DNA of 64,000 nucleotides, taken from NCBI RefSeq assembly GCF_004770155.1, contig NZ_RQFA01000010.1, forward strand, positions 124,001 to 188,000, written 5' to 3'. This document shows positions 1 to 12,959 of this stretch, one piece after another (within the stretch, counting starts at the first letter, position 1; every line of letters starts with the position of its first letter). The notes under the pieces are model-generated. The model ran no database searches and was not told the DNA's origin. It saw nothing but the letters and a program-made list of their open reading frames with translations. The position numbers were made by a program, and so were the translations under genes. The DNA comes from Leptospira gomenensis (GTDB lineage Bacteria; Spirochaetota; Leptospiria; Leptospirales; Leptospiraceae).

Positions 1-31
1 GGTGCACGTAAGCGCCGGACTCGGTTTTTCG

Positions 32-60
32 AAAAGCGGAGGTTTCTCCGCTTTTTCTTT
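32..60 (+). terminator. Rho-independent terminator
   Basis: A perfect 10-bp stem (AAAAGCGGAG at 32-41, CTCCGCTTTT at 46-55) with a GTTT loop runs into a T-rich stretch. It probably ends a gene that lies before the window. The stem is flanked by A and T runs on either side, so it could also work in the other direction. Confidence 0.75.
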
Positions 61-102
61 TTCGGATGTGTGTACTTTTTTAGATTCGCCGATACTATCG
101 GT

Positions 103-717
103 ATGAGCTCCGAAATCTTCTCCTCTCGCAAAAGGGATATCGCGATTTTCCTCCCGACCGCCGTTTTATTTTTTATTCTCGGATTTTTCGTCAAGGCGAA
201 CTGCGGTTCTTCCGGACTTCATAGAAACGCAAAAGTTACCTACAACGGTTCGTTCACACAAGGCACGCTCGTGTCGATCGATCAAAACGTGTTGAACATC
301 GCCGATCCGAATCAGGAAATTTCCATGGACACCGTCGAGAAGATAGAATTTTTTCCGGAAGAAAAAACGTCCTCGTCCGCCGAACTTTCCGTCAACGATA
401 AACGTTTCGCCGGAGTCTATCAACTGAACGTCGGACCGCACAAAGGTACGTTACAATTTTATGCGGGCAAAAACGGGAAGCTGCAGGGGATTTTGAAATT
501 CTCCAATTGGGGGAAAGGTAAACCGGAGTTTCTGAGCGGAATTTCGACGAAGGAAAACCAGATCCAGTTTGTCCGGTCCTGCTCCGGAGTTCGTTGTTCG
601 GAAATCGGAAGTAACGTTCCCTTTACTCAAAAATATACGGGAACCTTGGAAGGCCGTTCTATTTCCGGAAGTTATCGAGGCAACAATAGTTCCGGAAATT
701 GGGACGCGAAACGTTAG
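103..717 (+). CDS. Hypothetical single-pass membrane or exported protein
   Basis: I do not recognise a family. The protein has a hydrophobic N-terminal segment (about residues 15-32 from the ATG at 103) followed by a Cys and a polar soluble domain of about 170 residues. It is therefore likely anchored in, or exported across, the inner membrane. The C-terminal half is rich in Gly, Ser and beta-prone residues. An in-frame GTG at 70 would add 11 residues. I prefer the ATG at 103, but neither start has a clear ribosome binding site. It is followed by 199 bases without a gene and then moxR, so it is probably a separate transcription unit from the bat cluster. Confidence 0.6.
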   Translation: MSSEIFSSRKRDIAIFLPTAVLFFILGFFVKANCGSSGLHRNAKVTYNGSFTQGTLVSIDQNVLNIADPNQEISMDTVEKIEFFPEEKTSSSAELSVNDKRFAGVYQLNVGPHKGTLQFYAGKNGKLQGILKFSNWGKGKPEFLSGISTKENQIQFVRSCSGVRCSEIGSNVPFTQKYTGTLEGRSISGSYRGNNSSGNWDAKR

Positions 718-916
718 TGCCGCTTCTTGGAGCGGGGAACGATCGCGGCGTTTGTAACGGGTGTTTTCGAGAACACAATCCGATTTTATAGGGAAATCCG
801 TCGTAATTCCTACGGAAATTCTCGAAAAAGAGATGGATTATAATCCGCCGAAGTGATCGGCGATTTGAAAAACGAATTCGCTTGAAGCGGAGCGAGGGTC
901 GTTTCATCCTTACCGT

Positions 917-1906
917 ATGGAAAAAGATCCGCTTTCCGCAGAAGACGTAGAGTTTGCCAGAATCACCCTGGAAACTTTAAAAAAGGAATTGGGAAAAGAA
1001 ATCACGGGACAAGACGAAGTCATCCGCAACGTTTTGGTTTGCCTCGTTTGTCAAGGTCACGTATTACTCGAAGGGATGCCCGGACTCGCCAAAACTTTAC
1101 TCGCTCGCTCCCTCGCAAACGCTTTGGATCTGGATTTCAAACGGATCCAATTTACGCCGGATTTACTACCGGCCGATTTGGTCGGAACCGTCGTCTTTAA
1201 TCCTAAGACGACCGAATTCGAAACAAGAAAGGGTCCCGTTTTTACGGGAGTTCTTCTCGCGGACGAAATCAATCGCGCTCCAGCCAAGGTGCAATCTGCT
1301 CTCCTTGAAAGTATGGAAGAGAAGACGATCACGATCGGCGATAAGACATATAAACTCGACAGACCGTTTCTGGTAATCGCTACGCAGAATCCGATCGACC
1401 AGGACGGCACATATCCCTTACCCGAAGCGCAGATGGACCGCTTTTTTATGAAGGTCAACGTGGGATATCCGGCTCTGGACGAAGAGATCGCGATTCTGGA
1501 ACAACACGGTCGTTTGAAGCCCGACAACGGAAAAATCAAAAAGGTGGTTTCTTCGAAAGAGATACTGAGGTTGTCCGGCTTACTCGACGACGTTTTTATC
1601 GAAGATAAGATCAAATCGTATATCGTGCGTTTGGTGAGAAACACAAGACCGGAGGAAAGGACGATTCCCGAATTGATTCCCTATATACGTCACGGAGCAT
1701 CTCCGCGCGCCTCTTTGAGTATATTAAAAAGTTCTAAAGCGAATGCGCTATTGAACGGAAGGACATACGTAATTCCCGAAGACGTCAAGATTTCCCTGAC
1801 GGAAATTTTGAGACACAGGATTCTTTTGACCTTCGAGGCCATTTCGGAGGAATTGGACGTCGAATCGTTGATCAACACGGTTGTGGAGGCGACTCCGGTT
1901 CCCTGA
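917..1906 (+). CDS. moxR: MoxR-family AAA+ ATPase
   Basis: This 329-residue ATPase is of the MoxR type, a family of chaperone-like AAA+ proteins usually encoded beside DUF58 and von Willebrand A proteins. Walker A is GMPGLAKT at residues 53-60. Walker B ends in the acidic pair D116-E117 (LLADEINRA). The sensor 1 segment ATQNP and the DRFFMK arginine-finger region follow. The length is normal for the family. It opens a run of eight same-strand genes through htpG with gaps of a few bases or overlaps. The inferred role is ATP-driven assembly or metal loading of the neighbouring VWA (Bat) proteins in the cell envelope. Function beyond family assignment is inference. Confidence 0.95.
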   Translation: MEKDPLSAEDVEFARITLETLKKELGKEITGQDEVIRNVLVCLVCQGHVLLEGMPGLAKTLLARSLANALDLDFKRIQFTPDLLPADLVGTVVFNPKTTEFETRKGPVFTGVLLADEINRAPAKVQSALLESMEEKTITIGDKTYKLDRPFLVIATQNPIDQDGTYPLPEAQMDRFFMKVNVGYPALDEEIAILEQHGRLKPDNGKIKKVVSSKEILRLSGLLDDVFIEDKIKSYIVRLVRNTRPEERTIPELIPYIRHGASPRASLSILKSSKANALLNGRTYVIPEDVKISLTEILRHRILLTFEAISEELDVESLINTVVEATPVP

Positions 1907-1916
1907 TCGTAACGTT

Positions 1917-2747
1917 ATGATTCGTAAGGAATTCTTATCCATTCTTTCCAGCCTCGAACCGGGGAATAAAACCCGTTCTTTCCGTGAAAAAGCGGGAAAC
2001 GCCGACAGTTCAAAACGTGGAAGAGGGTTGGATTTTAAGGATGTGCGTCTTTATGGCTTCGGAGACGATACACGCCTGATCGATTGGAACGTAACCTCCC
2101 GTTTCGGAGAATTGTACGTTAGGGAATTTTACGAGGAAAAGGAAAGACAAGCCATCCTGTTTTACGACGTGTCGGCTTCGATGGAATGGGGAGCGGGAAC
2201 ATATTCCAAATCGGAGAATGCATTTCAGGTTCTTGCTCTTCTTTCCCTTCTTTACGTCCAAAAAGGAAATCGAATCAAGATCGTTTCCTTTTCGGATAAG
2301 GTGGAATGGGAGACCGCGTTTCTCCGCTCCCGCGCCGAACTCCTCCCGGCTTTGAAAAAAATCGCTGGTAAAAAACTAATCGATCGCGAGTCGGATCCTC
2401 TCCTTCCGTTCCGTTATCTTAAAAATCGCGTTCATCGTCATGCGGAAGTTTATTTGTTAAGCGACTTTATCGGTTTAGGGTCTTTGAAAAAATATTCCAG
2501 TCTAAAAAAACATTATTCTCTGCACGCGATCCGTTTTCGGGATCCCTTCGAAATGAGCCCGCCTTCGGGACTTTTTTCTTTTTTTTATTCCAGGGATCCT
2601 GAAAAAAAGGAAGGCGGCCTTTTCGGTAGAACCCTTTCGCCCGAATTCGAATCCGCAAATCTGCGATCTTATTTCCAGGACGCGGTTTTGGATCTAACCG
2701 GGTTCGAGTTGGAGCCCAAAGTTTTAGTTCGGTATTTTTCGAAATGA
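1917..2747 (+). CDS. DUF58 domain protein of the bat cluster
   Basis: This 276-residue soluble protein carries the DUF58 hallmark, a GDD-x-R-x-IDWN segment near residues 49-58, followed by a VWA-like core that starts at YDVSASMEW. The Asp-x-Ser-x-Ser pattern of a metal-dependent adhesion site is present in this core (DVSAS). DUF58 proteins typically sit directly after moxR, as here. The start was set at the ATG at 1917, ten bases after the moxR stop. An upstream in-frame alternative at 1881 would overlap moxR and has no family support. The stop overlaps the next start by 4 bases, so translational coupling is likely. Confidence 0.9.
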   Translation: MIRKEFLSILSSLEPGNKTRSFREKAGNADSSKRGRGLDFKDVRLYGFGDDTRLIDWNVTSRFGELYVREFYEEKERQAILFYDVSASMEWGAGTYSKSENAFQVLALLSLLYVQKGNRIKIVSFSDKVEWETAFLRSRAELLPALKKIAGKKLIDRESDPLLPFRYLKNRVHRHAEVYLLSDFIGLGSLKKYSSLKKHYSLHAIRFRDPFEMSPPSGLFSFFYSRDPEKKEGGLFGRTLSPEFESANLRSYFQDAVLDLTGFELEPKVLVRYFSK

Positions 2748-3613
2748 AGAATCTCGTTAGAATATTAATATATTTTTCTATTTTAATGAGCTCATGCGGG
2801 CTGTTCGCGCAGACGGTCGAAAGTATGTCTCCGGAGCAGGTTTTTGTCGGCGAAAAATTCAGATACGAACTGCAATGGACCGAAGGGAATCCTCTCGACG
2901 TTCGGATTCCGGAGCCCGGTCTCCACTATTCCGATTCGGATCCGGATTTCCCCAGTTTTGAGGTCCTATTTTCGGAAAAAAAATCGACTTCTTTTGCGGC
3001 GGATTTTTCGTTTTACGTCACCGGCGAATATTCGATCCCCGTACATTGGGTCGATAAAAACGGAAAAATGGAATATTCAAAAAAAAGAATTTTGGTGAAA
3101 ACGGCGATCACCGACAACGATCTGGGTCCTGCGGACATTCTTCCTCCGCTCGTTTTTTCGGGGCCGTATTGGTTCCGTCTGGGCGTATTCGTCGCGTTAT
3201 GCGTTCTTTTGATCTCGTTCGTAATTTATTGTTACAGGATTTATTCCTCGCGCCGTTCTCCTTTGGACGCGATCGTTCAGGCGGAACCGATGCTTGAACG
3301 TCTGGAAATCTACGAAATACGGCTGATCGAACTTCTGAAAAAAAGTCCGATTCCGGCACGCGATTTCGCCAGAGCTTTGTCGGGTTATATCCGCGAAAAA
3401 TCCGCTTCGCTTTCCGGAAAACGGACTTCCTCTTTTACGGAAGGAGAGCTGTTCCGATTTTTATACGATCAGTTCCCGTTCGAAGAAAAGGACCTTCAAT
3501 CCTGGAAACGATTCTTAACGGAAAAAAAATTCAAACCCGGCGATGATTTACTTTCGAAAGAGGACGCGGAAGAAAAGTTCCTGTATTGGAAGGGGGTATG
3601 GGATAAACGATGA
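2744..3613 (+). CDS. Membrane protein of the bat cluster (BatD-like N-terminal domain)
   Basis: This 289-residue protein has an N-terminal signal sequence (about residues 5-22), an extracytoplasmic beta-rich domain of about 115 residues, one transmembrane segment near residues 143-163, and a C-terminal charged cytoplasmic domain of about 115 residues. The layout resembles small DUF4381/BatD-like partners found between DUF58 and VWA genes, but I cannot assign the family firmly. The signal region contains a Cys (MSSC) that might be lipidated. An AQ cleavage site a few residues later is the alternative. It overlaps its upstream and downstream neighbours by 4 bases on each side and is certainly part of the operon. 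Confidence 0.8.
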   Translation: MKNLVRILIYFSILMSSCGLFAQTVESMSPEQVFVGEKFRYELQWTEGNPLDVRIPEPGLHYSDSDPDFPSFEVLFSEKKSTSFAADFSFYVTGEYSIPVHWVDKNGKMEYSKKRILVKTAITDNDLGPADILPPLVFSGPYWFRLGVFVALCVLLISFVIYCYRIYSSRRSPLDAIVQAEPMLERLEIYEIRLIELLKKSPIPARDFARALSGYIREKSASLSGKRTSSFTEGELFRFLYDQFPFEEKDLQSWKRFLTEKKFKPGDDLLSKEDAEEKFLYWKGVWDKR

Positions 3614-4548
3614 ATCTGGAATACCCTTACGCGCTTTTGTTATTGCTTCCGACTTGGATTTGGACGGTAATATATTATAAAAATAGAATGTATCTTCGGA
3701 GATTGGAGATACGTCTTCCGGGAAGACGCGTCGGTTCGTTTTCTTTGTTCGAACGTTTCGGAAAGTTTTTGCCGCTCTTACGTCCGATCGCGATCAGCTT
3801 CCTCGTCGTTGCGCTCGCGGGTCCGGGCAAAAAGGTTACCTTTTTACCAGAGGAAACGGAAGGTGTGGACATCATGATCGCTTTGGACGTATCGGGTTCG
3901 ATGTCCCGCAGCCGAGATTTCCTACCCGATACAAGACTGGGTGTCTCTAAAAAATTACTGCGGAAATTCATCGAAAAAAGGAATCAGGACCGCCTCGGTC
4001 TCGTTGTTTTTGCGGGTGCGGCGTATCTGCAAGCCCCTTTGACCGGAGATCGGGAATCGTTGAACGAAATTTTGAATACGATCGAAGAGGAGACCGTCGC
4101 GGAACAGGGCACCGCGATCGGAGACGCGATCATTCTCTCCACGTATCGGCTTCGTTCTTCGCGTGCGAGGTCCAAGCTCATCGTTCTGATCACCGACGGC
4201 GTTTCCAATACCGGTAAGATCGATCCCGTCACGGCGACGGATCTCGCGGAGCATATCGGCGCTAAGATTTATTCCATCGGAATCGGTAAGGAGGAGAGTT
4301 CCTATGAAATCAATTTCGAAATCCTACAGGAACTTTCCGCGAATACGGGCGGACGTTTTTTTCGAGCGGAAGATCCGGAGGAGTTGAAAACAGTCCTTTC
4401 TTCGATCGATTCGCTTGAGAAAGATCCGCTCCAAAAACCACCTCGAGAGGTCCGAGAAACCGAATACGAACTGTGGATTTATCGGGCTCTTGCGGTCCTG
4501 CTTTTGGACCTTGCGCTTAGGACTTTCGTTTTGCGGTATTACGTATGA
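3610..4548 (+). CDS. batA: BatA, VWA-domain membrane protein
   Basis: This 312-residue inner-membrane protein has two N-terminal hydrophobic segments, a periplasm- or cytoplasm-exposed von Willebrand A domain, and a C-terminal transmembrane helix (about residues 290-308). The MIDAS metal site is visible as D93-x-S95-x-S97, with a later LITDG motif giving the second conserved Asp. Bat (Bacteroides aerotolerance) proteins of this type were once linked to oxidative stress. In Leptospira biflexa, published deletion of bat genes did not show the expected oxidative-stress defect, so the role stays open. BatA and BatB are paralogues lying side by side. Confidence 0.92.
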   Translation: MNLEYPYALLLLLPTWIWTVIYYKNRMYLRRLEIRLPGRRVGSFSLFERFGKFLPLLRPIAISFLVVALAGPGKKVTFLPEETEGVDIMIALDVSGSMSRSRDFLPDTRLGVSKKLLRKFIEKRNQDRLGLVVFAGAAYLQAPLTGDRESLNEILNTIEEETVAEQGTAIGDAIILSTYRLRSSRARSKLIVLITDGVSNTGKIDPVTATDLAEHIGAKIYSIGIGKEESSYEINFEILQELSANTGGRFFRAEDPEELKTVLSSIDSLEKDPLQKPPREVRETEYELWIYRALAVLLLDLALRTFVLRYYV

Positions 4549-5597
4549 TCCAGAATACCTCTTCCGTTTTTCAAAACGTATTCTTCGTCTTATGTATTCT
4601 AATTTTTATATATTCAATTTCAAGAATATATATTCTGCGTAAAATTTCCGTATGGAAACGCGAATATCCGGGTCTGGAACGTTCCGCTTCTTTTCCGCGC
4701 GCAGGAGTTGCGGCGGTTAGAATTCTGTTTTTGTCCGCCTCTCTCGTTTGTATTTTTTTTACGGGTTGGAAAACGGATTATACGGACGAAAAAAAGGAGG
4801 AATCTTTCCGAGGAGTGGATATACTCTTTCTCGTAGACGTGAGTTTGTCCATGCAGGCGATAGATTCGCAGCCGAATCGGCTCGCAAAATTTAAAGCGAC
4901 ATTGCTCCGCATGTTGCCCGCCTTGTCGGGCAATCGTTTCGGAATGATCGTTTTTGCAGGCAGTCCTTTTTTGTATTGCCCGATGACTTCCGATGTCGCC
5001 GCGTTTTCGGATTACGTACGAGGTTTGGATGCTGACATGATCGGGGACCGCGGAACGGACTTGGCGAAAGCCTTTCAGAAAGCGGAAGATCTTCTCAATT
5101 CGGATAAGGTGTTTCGAAATAGAATCTTGATTTTGGTCACGGACGGAGAAGACATCGGAGATCCGGAAACGGTGAAATTTCCGGCGTCGTTCCAGATTTG
5201 GGGGGCGGGCACTTCTACGGGCGGGCCGATCGTTTATAACGACGACGATTCCGGTCTAAGCGGTTATCTGATGAAGGACGGAAGTTTAAGTCCCAATGAA
5301 AGTCTTCCGAGTGTGATTCGTTCCAAGATGAATGCGGAGTTTTTGAATGACTTGGCCGACAAAAACGGAGGGAAGTTTTTTCCGTTGGAGACCAATTCTC
5401 CTGACGGGGAATCCCTAAAAAAAGAAATCCGCTCCTTGGAGGAGAATTTATATTCGCGTAAAAAAAATCTGAAACGCGCGGAAGGCTCGGGTAAATTCAT
5501 ATTGGCCGCCGTTTTATTTCTGCTTTTGGATTGGATCCTGGTCGAAAGCGCGCTTTTCCCTTCGGCGAAGAAGAGGTCGCATCTTGATAAACTTTAG
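4545..5597 (+). CDS. batB: BatB, VWA-domain membrane protein
   Basis: This 350-residue paralogue of BatA has the same plan: two N-terminal transmembrane segments, a VWA domain, and a C-terminal transmembrane helix near residues 318-336. The MIDAS residues are D98, S100 and S102, and the ILVTDGED motif supplies the downstream Asp. It overlaps batA by 4 bases and batC by 14 bases. The N-terminal transmembrane region is coded by unusually AT-rich DNA. This reflects Ile, Tyr and Phe codons rather than transfer, because the rest of the gene matches its neighbours. Confidence 0.92.
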   Translation: MIQNTSSVFQNVFFVLCILIFIYSISRIYILRKISVWKREYPGLERSASFPRAGVAAVRILFLSASLVCIFFTGWKTDYTDEKKEESFRGVDILFLVDVSLSMQAIDSQPNRLAKFKATLLRMLPALSGNRFGMIVFAGSPFLYCPMTSDVAAFSDYVRGLDADMIGDRGTDLAKAFQKAEDLLNSDKVFRNRILILVTDGEDIGDPETVKFPASFQIWGAGTSTGGPIVYNDDDSGLSGYLMKDGSLSPNESLPSVIRSKMNAEFLNDLADKNGGKFFPLETNSPDGESLKKEIRSLEENLYSRKKNLKRAEGSGKFILAAVLFLLLDWILVESALFPSAKKRSHLDKL

Positions 5598-6270
5598 AAT
5601 TTTTGTATATTCTACTATACTTTTGTTTTCTTTATCGAATCGATCCTTGTCCGCGTTCGATCTTGATCCTGGCGGCGTCCGTGTGGAAGAGGGAGCCGAA
5701 CGATACGAACAGGGGGATTTTAAGGATTCACTGAAAAAATATCAGGAAGCGGAAACTTATTTTCCGGAGGACGCCCGTTTGGAATTCAATCGAGGTGCGG
5801 CCGAATTCAAAGCAGGCAATGTCGCCAAGGCGATTCGACATTTCGAAAAATCCGCCTCATCCTCCGATCCGGAACTTCAGTGGAGATCCAGATATAATCT
5901 GGGAAACAGTTATAAGAAAGTCGGAGATAGAAAACGTGCCGCGGAAGAATACATCAAAGCCTTAAAACTCAATCCTAACCTGAAAGAAGCGCGAAAAAAT
6001 TTGGAATATCTCAGGCACAATCCGCCTTCCTCCGATCCTAAGTCGGATCGGCAAAAGCAGGAACAAGGGAACGGATCTTCGCCTAACGGTAGTTTGCCGC
6101 AAGAGCGCGGGGATCGCACCTCCGCCGGTTCCGATACCGATCCGCGTTCCGGCTCGGAGCGCGGAGGAAAACTTTCTGAAGAGGAGGCCAAACGTATTTT
6201 GGATTCCTTGGATCTCAATAAAGTCCGTAGAAAAAGCAAAAGAAGTAAGGATAGGGAGGTCTTTTGGTGA
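5584..6270 (+). CDS. batC: BatC, exported TPR protein
   Basis: This 228-residue protein has a signal peptide (about residues 1-24, ending SLSA) followed by TPR units from about residue 32 to 140. Family-typical pattern residues include the YNLGNSY-x-GD-x-AA unit. A long low-complexity, highly charged tail (about 145-228) follows. The start is a TTG at 5584: no ATG lies near it, the reading frame overlaps batB by 14 bases, and a purine-rich GAAGAAGAGG sits just upstream. BatC-type TPR proteins act as scaffolds for BatA, BatB and BatD in the envelope. That role is inferred from the family and context. Confidence 0.88.
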   Translation: MINFRIFVYSTILLFSLSNRSLSAFDLDPGGVRVEEGAERYEQGDFKDSLKKYQEAETYFPEDARLEFNRGAAEFKAGNVAKAIRHFEKSASSSDPELQWRSRYNLGNSYKKVGDRKRAAEEYIKALKLNPNLKEARKNLEYLRHNPPSSDPKSDRQKQEQGNGSSPNGSLPQERGDRTSAGSDTDPRSGSERGGKLSEEEAKRILDSLDLNKVRRKSKRSKDREVFW

Positions 6271-7933
6271 AGAGTCGTCTTTATCGTCTTATTCTTTTTC
6301 TATTCTGTTCGGCGTTGAACGCGGAGGAGACGAAGTTCTACGTTACGCGTAACATCTTCCCAATGGGAGAAGAATCTCTTGCAGTGTTCGAACTTGATAT
6401 GAATTCCAAATTCTCCATTCCGAATTCCTCCTTTAGCAACGGGGATATAACGTTGGTTTACGCAGGCGTCGAAGAGAACACGACCATCGTCAATTTTCAA
6501 GTCTTCCGTAAGAGGCTTTTAAAATTCAGAATCCGCGCTTCGAAGGAAGGTTCGTTTACTCTGCCGTCCGTCGCGATCGACGTGGACGGCAAACGTTTCA
6601 CTCCAGAGCCGATTCGCATTCAGGTTCTTTCCGGATCCAAAACCGCGAAGTCCAAAGGAGCACGCTCTTTTTTCGATCGGTTTTTTCAATTCGAAGGAGA
6701 GGAGCTTCCCGAAAACGCGGATCTTAAGGTAATCTTTCAGACGAGTAAAAAAGAAACATGGGTGGGAGAACCGATCATAGGTTATTTCACGTTATACTAT
6801 AAGGACGTGCGTAAGCCGTATTTCGATCGTAATCCGGCTGATTCGATTCAATTTCCGTATTTTCGAAGCGAGGTTCTTTCCGGAGTCGCGGTTAAGGTTC
6901 CGGATCAGGTGCTTTACGAAGGCAAAGTCTACGACATAGCGGTTTACAATAAAGAGATTTATTCGCTTGTGCCTCTTCGTCCGGGAGAATTCCATTTGGG
7001 AAAGACCACTTTTTCCCTCGAGGGACAACTACAATCCTATTTTAACGTTAAGACGATCGAAACCGTCCCCAATCGGATCACGGTCAAAGCGCTTCCTAAA
7101 TTTTCGGGAGTTTTTAGCGGAGCTGTAGGTAATTTCCGGACGCAGGTAAAACTCAAAAACGATCCCGACGATATCGCGTTAGGCGACACTCTTTATTTCA
7201 CTTTGATCGTGGAAGGCGAAGGTAATCTTTCGGCGGTTGCCGATCCCTGGGGCGCGTCCTGTTTGTCGGGGAAAGGATGTTCCGTAAAATCGACGTTATA
7301 TGATACCTTTCGCTCGTGGAAGTTTACGGAATTGGAAAATTCCGGTTACGGATTCTATTCGATCGCACGATTCGAATACGGCCTTCCCGCGGAAAAGTCC
7401 GGCGTCTGGAAGCCGGAAAATCGGGAGTTCGTTTTTTTCGATCCTATATCGGGAAGTTATCGGGCTTCGGTATTCGAGTTCCCTTCCGTCGCGGTCTCCT
7501 CCGTTTCCAAAAGACGCGACGATACGATTCCGGAAACGAACCGTTATGCGGGCGATTCGTATAGTCCGCTTCGAAATCCGTCCGTTATCGCTGCGGTTTT
7601 TTTGACGGCTTCGTTTTTGGGTTTGTTGATCTGGGGGGCGGGACGGGGATCCTTAAATCGGAAATACTTTCGATGGATATCCGGCTTGTTCCCGATCTTA
7701 GGTCTTCCCGTTTTAAAAGAGCTTGACGCGCTCGTAGGAAACAAAAGAGGCTTTGTCTTAAAACAGTTTCTTTTGTCGAAAGGAACTTCCGAACCCGAGG
7801 CCTCTTTTTTGGCGGGCCTTTCGCGGACAACGGCGAGCTTTACGGAACTTTCCAAAGATATGAACTCCGCCGAAAGGAAGGGGTTATTCACGGTAGCTTC
7901 CAAAGTCGTCGAAAAATTAAAGGAGGATAAGTT

Positions 7934-7937
<4 letters not shown>
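6267..7937 (+). CDS. batD: BatD, large exported membrane-anchored protein
   Basis: This protein of about 556 residues has an N-terminal signal sequence, a long extracytoplasmic region of beta-sandwich character, a transmembrane helix near residues 437-457 and a cytoplasmic C-terminal domain of about 100 residues. That is the expected BatD layout (oxygen tolerance family). The GTG at 6267 is chosen because it forms a GTGA overlap with the batC stop and lies 8 bases after GGAGG. A TTG one codon earlier is possible but too close to that site. It overlaps htpG by an ATGA junction, so BatD and HtpG synthesis are probably coupled. Confidence 0.9.
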
Positions 7938-9760
<1,823 letters not shown>

Positions 9761-9819
9761 TTTCCCGGAAAAAAGACTTGGAAATCCGGAGTCGGTCCGA
9801 TACATAAAATGAACGTTTT

Positions 9820-10362
9820 ATGGACCATCTCCGGATTCGATCGATCATCGTTTTACTTGTGTTAGCCGCCTGCTCGTTGTTAGCCGAGGAGCAGGCCTCT
9901 CCGATTTCTCCTCCGCCGGTCAACAATCGTGAGGAAAACGGCGAGGTTCATAAGGACAAAGACGCCGCTTCCCTCGACAAAGAATACTACGAATATTATT
10001 TTCGTACGGTTCCGGATGCCGGAGCGCTCGAAAAGGCCAAGTTGGAATATAATCTGATCCGTTCCTTCAAACTCGAATTGAGGAAACGGGAATCCTCCAC
10101 GCCGCAGGAATATCTCAAAAACATTAACGCCTCTTCGATCCGTTACGAAAGGGTGTACGGAGACTCCATTTGGATGAGAGGAATCAAGGGGCAACTTCAG
10201 CACATTAAGTTTCAGGAATATATGTATATTGTAATATACGACAAATATTTCTGTTATATTTCGTACGAGTTGAACCCGTATAAATACGTCATGGAACCTT
10301 TTCAGGTTCAGCTGATCTTTAAGAAGGAAAATCCTTTCTATATCAAGCTGCCCGACCCTTGA
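9820..10362 (+). CDS. Hypothetical lipoprotein
   Basis: This 180-residue protein has a basic N-terminus, a hydrophobic stretch and an excellent lipobox, LAAC, with the lipidated Cys at about residue 18. The mature part begins with a charged, proline-rich linker. It continues with a domain rich in Tyr and Lys (YYEYYF, YVMEP) of no family I recognise. The last 20 bases overlap the convergent gene on the minus strand. It starts 60 bases after htpG and could be read through from that operon. Confidence 0.75.
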   Translation: MDHLRIRSIIVLLVLAACSLLAEEQASPISPPPVNNREENGEVHKDKDAASLDKEYYEYYFRTVPDAGALEKAKLEYNLIRSFKLELRKRESSTPQEYLKNINASSIRYERVYGDSIWMRGIKGQLQHIKFQEYMYIVIYDKYFCYISYELNPYKYVMEPFQVQLIFKKENPFYIKLPDP

Positions 10363-10840
10363 ATATACGGTAATAAAATCCGGTCAGGACCAATATTCCC
10401 GAAAAACAAAGTCCGATCAGGGAAAAAGTTTCCATAAAGTCGAAATCGTTTACGAAGAGTGAATTTTTTTTGATTCGAGCGAGCACCCGGATCTTTCCGA
10501 ACGTTTCAAACGTACGTCGTCTCACCTCGATGCTGTCTCCCACACGAAGTCTTTGGTACAAATTTCCGTCCACTTGTTCGGTGATCTCGTGCAGTTTTCC
10601 GGTTTCGTCCGGGACGCGATACGACACGACGTAGGCCCGTCTTCCCGATTTTTCCACTCGTACGGATTCGGTTAGGGTTCCGAATACTGTTTCGCCCGGT
10701 TCGCGGAGTTTGTGATAGACTTCGTCCAAGTGTCGATTTTCGGAAGAGATTCTTAGATAGAAGGGAAAAAAGAACAGAAGCGCGCTGCACCCGAGTATCA
10801 GAAGAATCTTGTAAAACGGAGTGGAGTATTCTGAATTCAT
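10343..10840 (-). CDS. Two-TM membrane protein, DUF3592-like
   Basis: About 165 residues. Two transmembrane segments (about residues 10-28 and 133-155 from the ATG at 10840) flank an extracytoplasmic beta-rich domain that contains the pattern [14 protein letters not shown] and then [10 protein letters not shown]. That layout resembles DUF3592-type proteins. The in-frame ATG at 10882 would add 14 polar residues. Neither start has a good ribosome site, so the N-terminus is uncertain. It is convergent with, and overlaps, the lipoprotein gene at 9820. No function is known for the family. Confidence 0.65.
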   Translation of the reverse strand: MNSEYSTPFYKILLILGCSALLFFFPFYLRISSENRHLDEVYHKLREPGETVFGTLTESVRVEKSGRRAYVVSYRVPDETGKLHEITEQVDGNLYQRLRVGDSIEVRRRTFETFGKIRVLARIKKNSLFVNDFDFMETFSLIGLCFSGILVLTGFYYRIFKGRAA

Positions 10841-10971
10841 GCAGATCGAACGTCTATCGTTCTTAACGTGATAGTTTTCCATCGCTTCGGATTATTACAA
10901 CCAGATAAAATGGGTTCCGTTCGGGAATTTCAGGATGGCGATCGGAGGCACGTCCGGAAATAATCGACTCT

Positions 10972-12612
10972 ATGACATTGTCGCGCTCCCGATTTCTAAC
11001 GTATTTAGGCAAAGGTGCCGCCGCTTTGGCTCTTGCCAAGTCCGGCGTATCCTCGGTTTCCGCTTCCGCAAAAAAAAATCTCCGCTCCGACGGCAAACTC
11101 CGTGTTACGGGAGGTTTTCCCGATTTCAAACCCGTCCTTCCGAACGAGTCGGATTCCCTCGTTCTTCCTTCCGGGTATCGTTATGATACGATCGCTCTTT
11201 ACGGAGACAGAATCAACCGTGCCGGAGATACGTTCGGTTTTAATTCCGATTTCAACTGTTATCTTCCTTTCTCGAATAAAAAGGACAACGGTCTTCTTTG
11301 GAACAACCACGAAACGTTAGGCGTCTTGGAATACTACGTGAACGGTTACGATCCGAGGAAGTCCGCATCGAATACGAGAACCGACAAACAGATCGAACAA
11401 TATCTTTATTCCCTCGGAGGATCGATCGTGCGTATTTCCAAACGGGACGGCGTTTGGAAAGCGGATCCCGATTCCAAATACGGGAGAAGAATTCACGGAA
11501 CGACGGAATTCCGCCTAACGGGTCCGGCCGCGGGAAGTCCGGCGATGAACGGCAAAAACCGGGTCTACGGCACGTTCGCCAATTGCGCCGGAGGTCTTAC
11601 GTTTTGGAACACGGTTCTTTCCTGCGAGGAAAACGTGGAATGGGTTGTGGAGGCCTGTAAACTTCCAGACGAAACACATTACGGTTGGGTAATAGAGGTC
11701 GATCCGTTCCGTCCGGATTCCGTTCCGGTCAAACACACGGCTTTGGGGCGTTTCTCGCATGAAAACGCGGCCACCGTACTTTCACCTAACGGTAAATTGA
11801 CGGTATACATGGGAGACGACGCCAAAGATCAGTTCGTTTATAAGTTCGTCTCGAAAGGTTCGTTCGACTCGAACGCCGGTCCGGCGAATTCCCGCCTTTT
11901 GGAGGAGGGAACTCTTTACGCCGCGAATTTCGAAAAGGGCACGTGGATTCCGGTCGATTTCGAATCCTCGGACAAACTCAAAAACGCGAAGAAAGAAAAC
12001 GGAGAGACGATGTTTTCCTCGCAAGCGGACGTTCTCGTGGAATGTAGGGCGGCCGCCAAACTCCTCGGCGCCACTCCTATGGATCGTCCCGAGGATATCG
12101 AGATTCATCCTTTGGACGGCACGGTTTTTATCGCGATGACGAATAACGACAAACACGGAAATCTTTTCGGCCAGATCGTTCGAATTATCGAAAAAAACGG
12201 GGATCATTCCTCGCTCGAATTCGACTACGAAGTATTCGCCGCCGGAGGAAGCGGTTCCGGTTTTGCCGCTCCGGACAATATGGCTTTCGATAAAAACGGG
12301 AATCTCTGGATGGTGACGGACATTTCTGCGGCGAACTTAAATAAATCCGTATATAAGAAATACGGCAACAACGGTATGTTCGTGATTCCGACCGCCGGTC
12401 CCCAAAGCGGTAAGGCGTTCCAATTCGCGTCTTCTCCGGTCGGAGCGGAATTAACGGGACTTTGGTTTACACCCGACGAAACGGAACTTTTCGTTTCCGT
12501 ACAACATCCCGGGGAAACGACTTCGGATTTCCGCAAACCCACGAGCCGCTGGCCCTACGGTGGCGACTCCGATCCGAGACCGGGAGTGGTCGCCATACAT
12601 CTTCGAGGATAG
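10972..12612 (+). CDS. PhoX-like (DUF839) exported protein
   Basis: This 546-residue protein matches the PhoX/DUF839 family: calcium-dependent periplasmic phosphatases built as beta-propellers. Family-like segments are LLWNNHE (near residue 106), CEENVEW (near 218), FSHENAA and the late DNMAFDKNGNLWMVTD propeller blade. PhoX enzymes are exported by Tat. Here the N-terminus reads SRSRFLT instead of a true twin arginine, so export by Tat is doubtful. Substrate is not known: some family members are not phosphatases. It is convergent with the STAS gene, leaving only two bases between the stops. Confidence 0.85.
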   Translation: MTLSRSRFLTYLGKGAAALALAKSGVSSVSASAKKNLRSDGKLRVTGGFPDFKPVLPNESDSLVLPSGYRYDTIALYGDRINRAGDTFGFNSDFNCYLPFSNKKDNGLLWNNHETLGVLEYYVNGYDPRKSASNTRTDKQIEQYLYSLGGSIVRISKRDGVWKADPDSKYGRRIHGTTEFRLTGPAAGSPAMNGKNRVYGTFANCAGGLTFWNTVLSCEENVEWVVEACKLPDETHYGWVIEVDPFRPDSVPVKHTALGRFSHENAATVLSPNGKLTVYMGDDAKDQFVYKFVSKGSFDSNAGPANSRLLEEGTLYAANFEKGTWIPVDFESSDKLKNAKKENGETMFSSQADVLVECRAAAKLLGATPMDRPEDIEIHPLDGTVFIAMTNNDKHGNLFGQIVRIIEKNGDHSSLEFDYEVFAAGGSGSGFAAPDNMAFDKNGNLWMVTDISAANLNKSVYKKYGNNGMFVIPTAGPQSGKAFQFASSPVGAELTGLWFTPDETELFVSVQHPGETTSDFRKPTSRWPYGGDSDPRPGVVAIHLRG

Positions 12613-12614
12613 GG

Positions 12615-12959
12615 TTATTTGCCTGCGACTTGGATCGCTTCGGCTTCCGTTTCCAAGTGGGTGAATGGTTTCCACAATCCGAGCAGATTGAAAATTTGGA
12701 TCACCTTTTCGGACGCTTCGGTGAGTAAAAGTTTTTTACCTTCGTTGGTTAGTTTGTTCCGTAGTTCGAATATCGCACGGATTCCGGAACTGGATACGTA
12801 TTTCAGCTCCGCAAGATTGAGGATTACGACGTCCGGATGCGGAGGATCGATGATTTCCTTTTTGAAATCCGTGAAGCTGCTTTCATCCAATCTTCCGTCC
12901 AAAGCGTAGACGAAAATTCCCGCAGATGTTTCCTTTGTTTTTATGTTTAATTGACTCAT
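12615..12959 (-). CDS. STAS-domain anti-sigma factor antagonist
   Basis: This 114-residue single STAS domain is of the SpoIIAA/RsbV type. The likely phosphoacceptor is Ser57 in the KYVSSSGI segment, where most family members have DSSG; here the Asp is replaced by Ser56. Such proteins are phosphorylated by an HATPase kinase and dephosphorylated by a PP2C phosphatase. Both partner types are encoded in this cluster (16503-17423 and 13995-16424). The start overlaps the stop of the NAD-kinase-like gene by 4 bases, so the two are co-translated. Confidence 0.9.
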   Translation of the reverse strand: MSQLNIKTKETSAGIFVYALDGRLDESSFTDFKKEIIDPPHPDVVILNLAELKYVSSSGIRAIFELRNKLTNEGKKLLLTEASEKVIQIFNLLGLWKPFTHLETEAEAIQVAGK

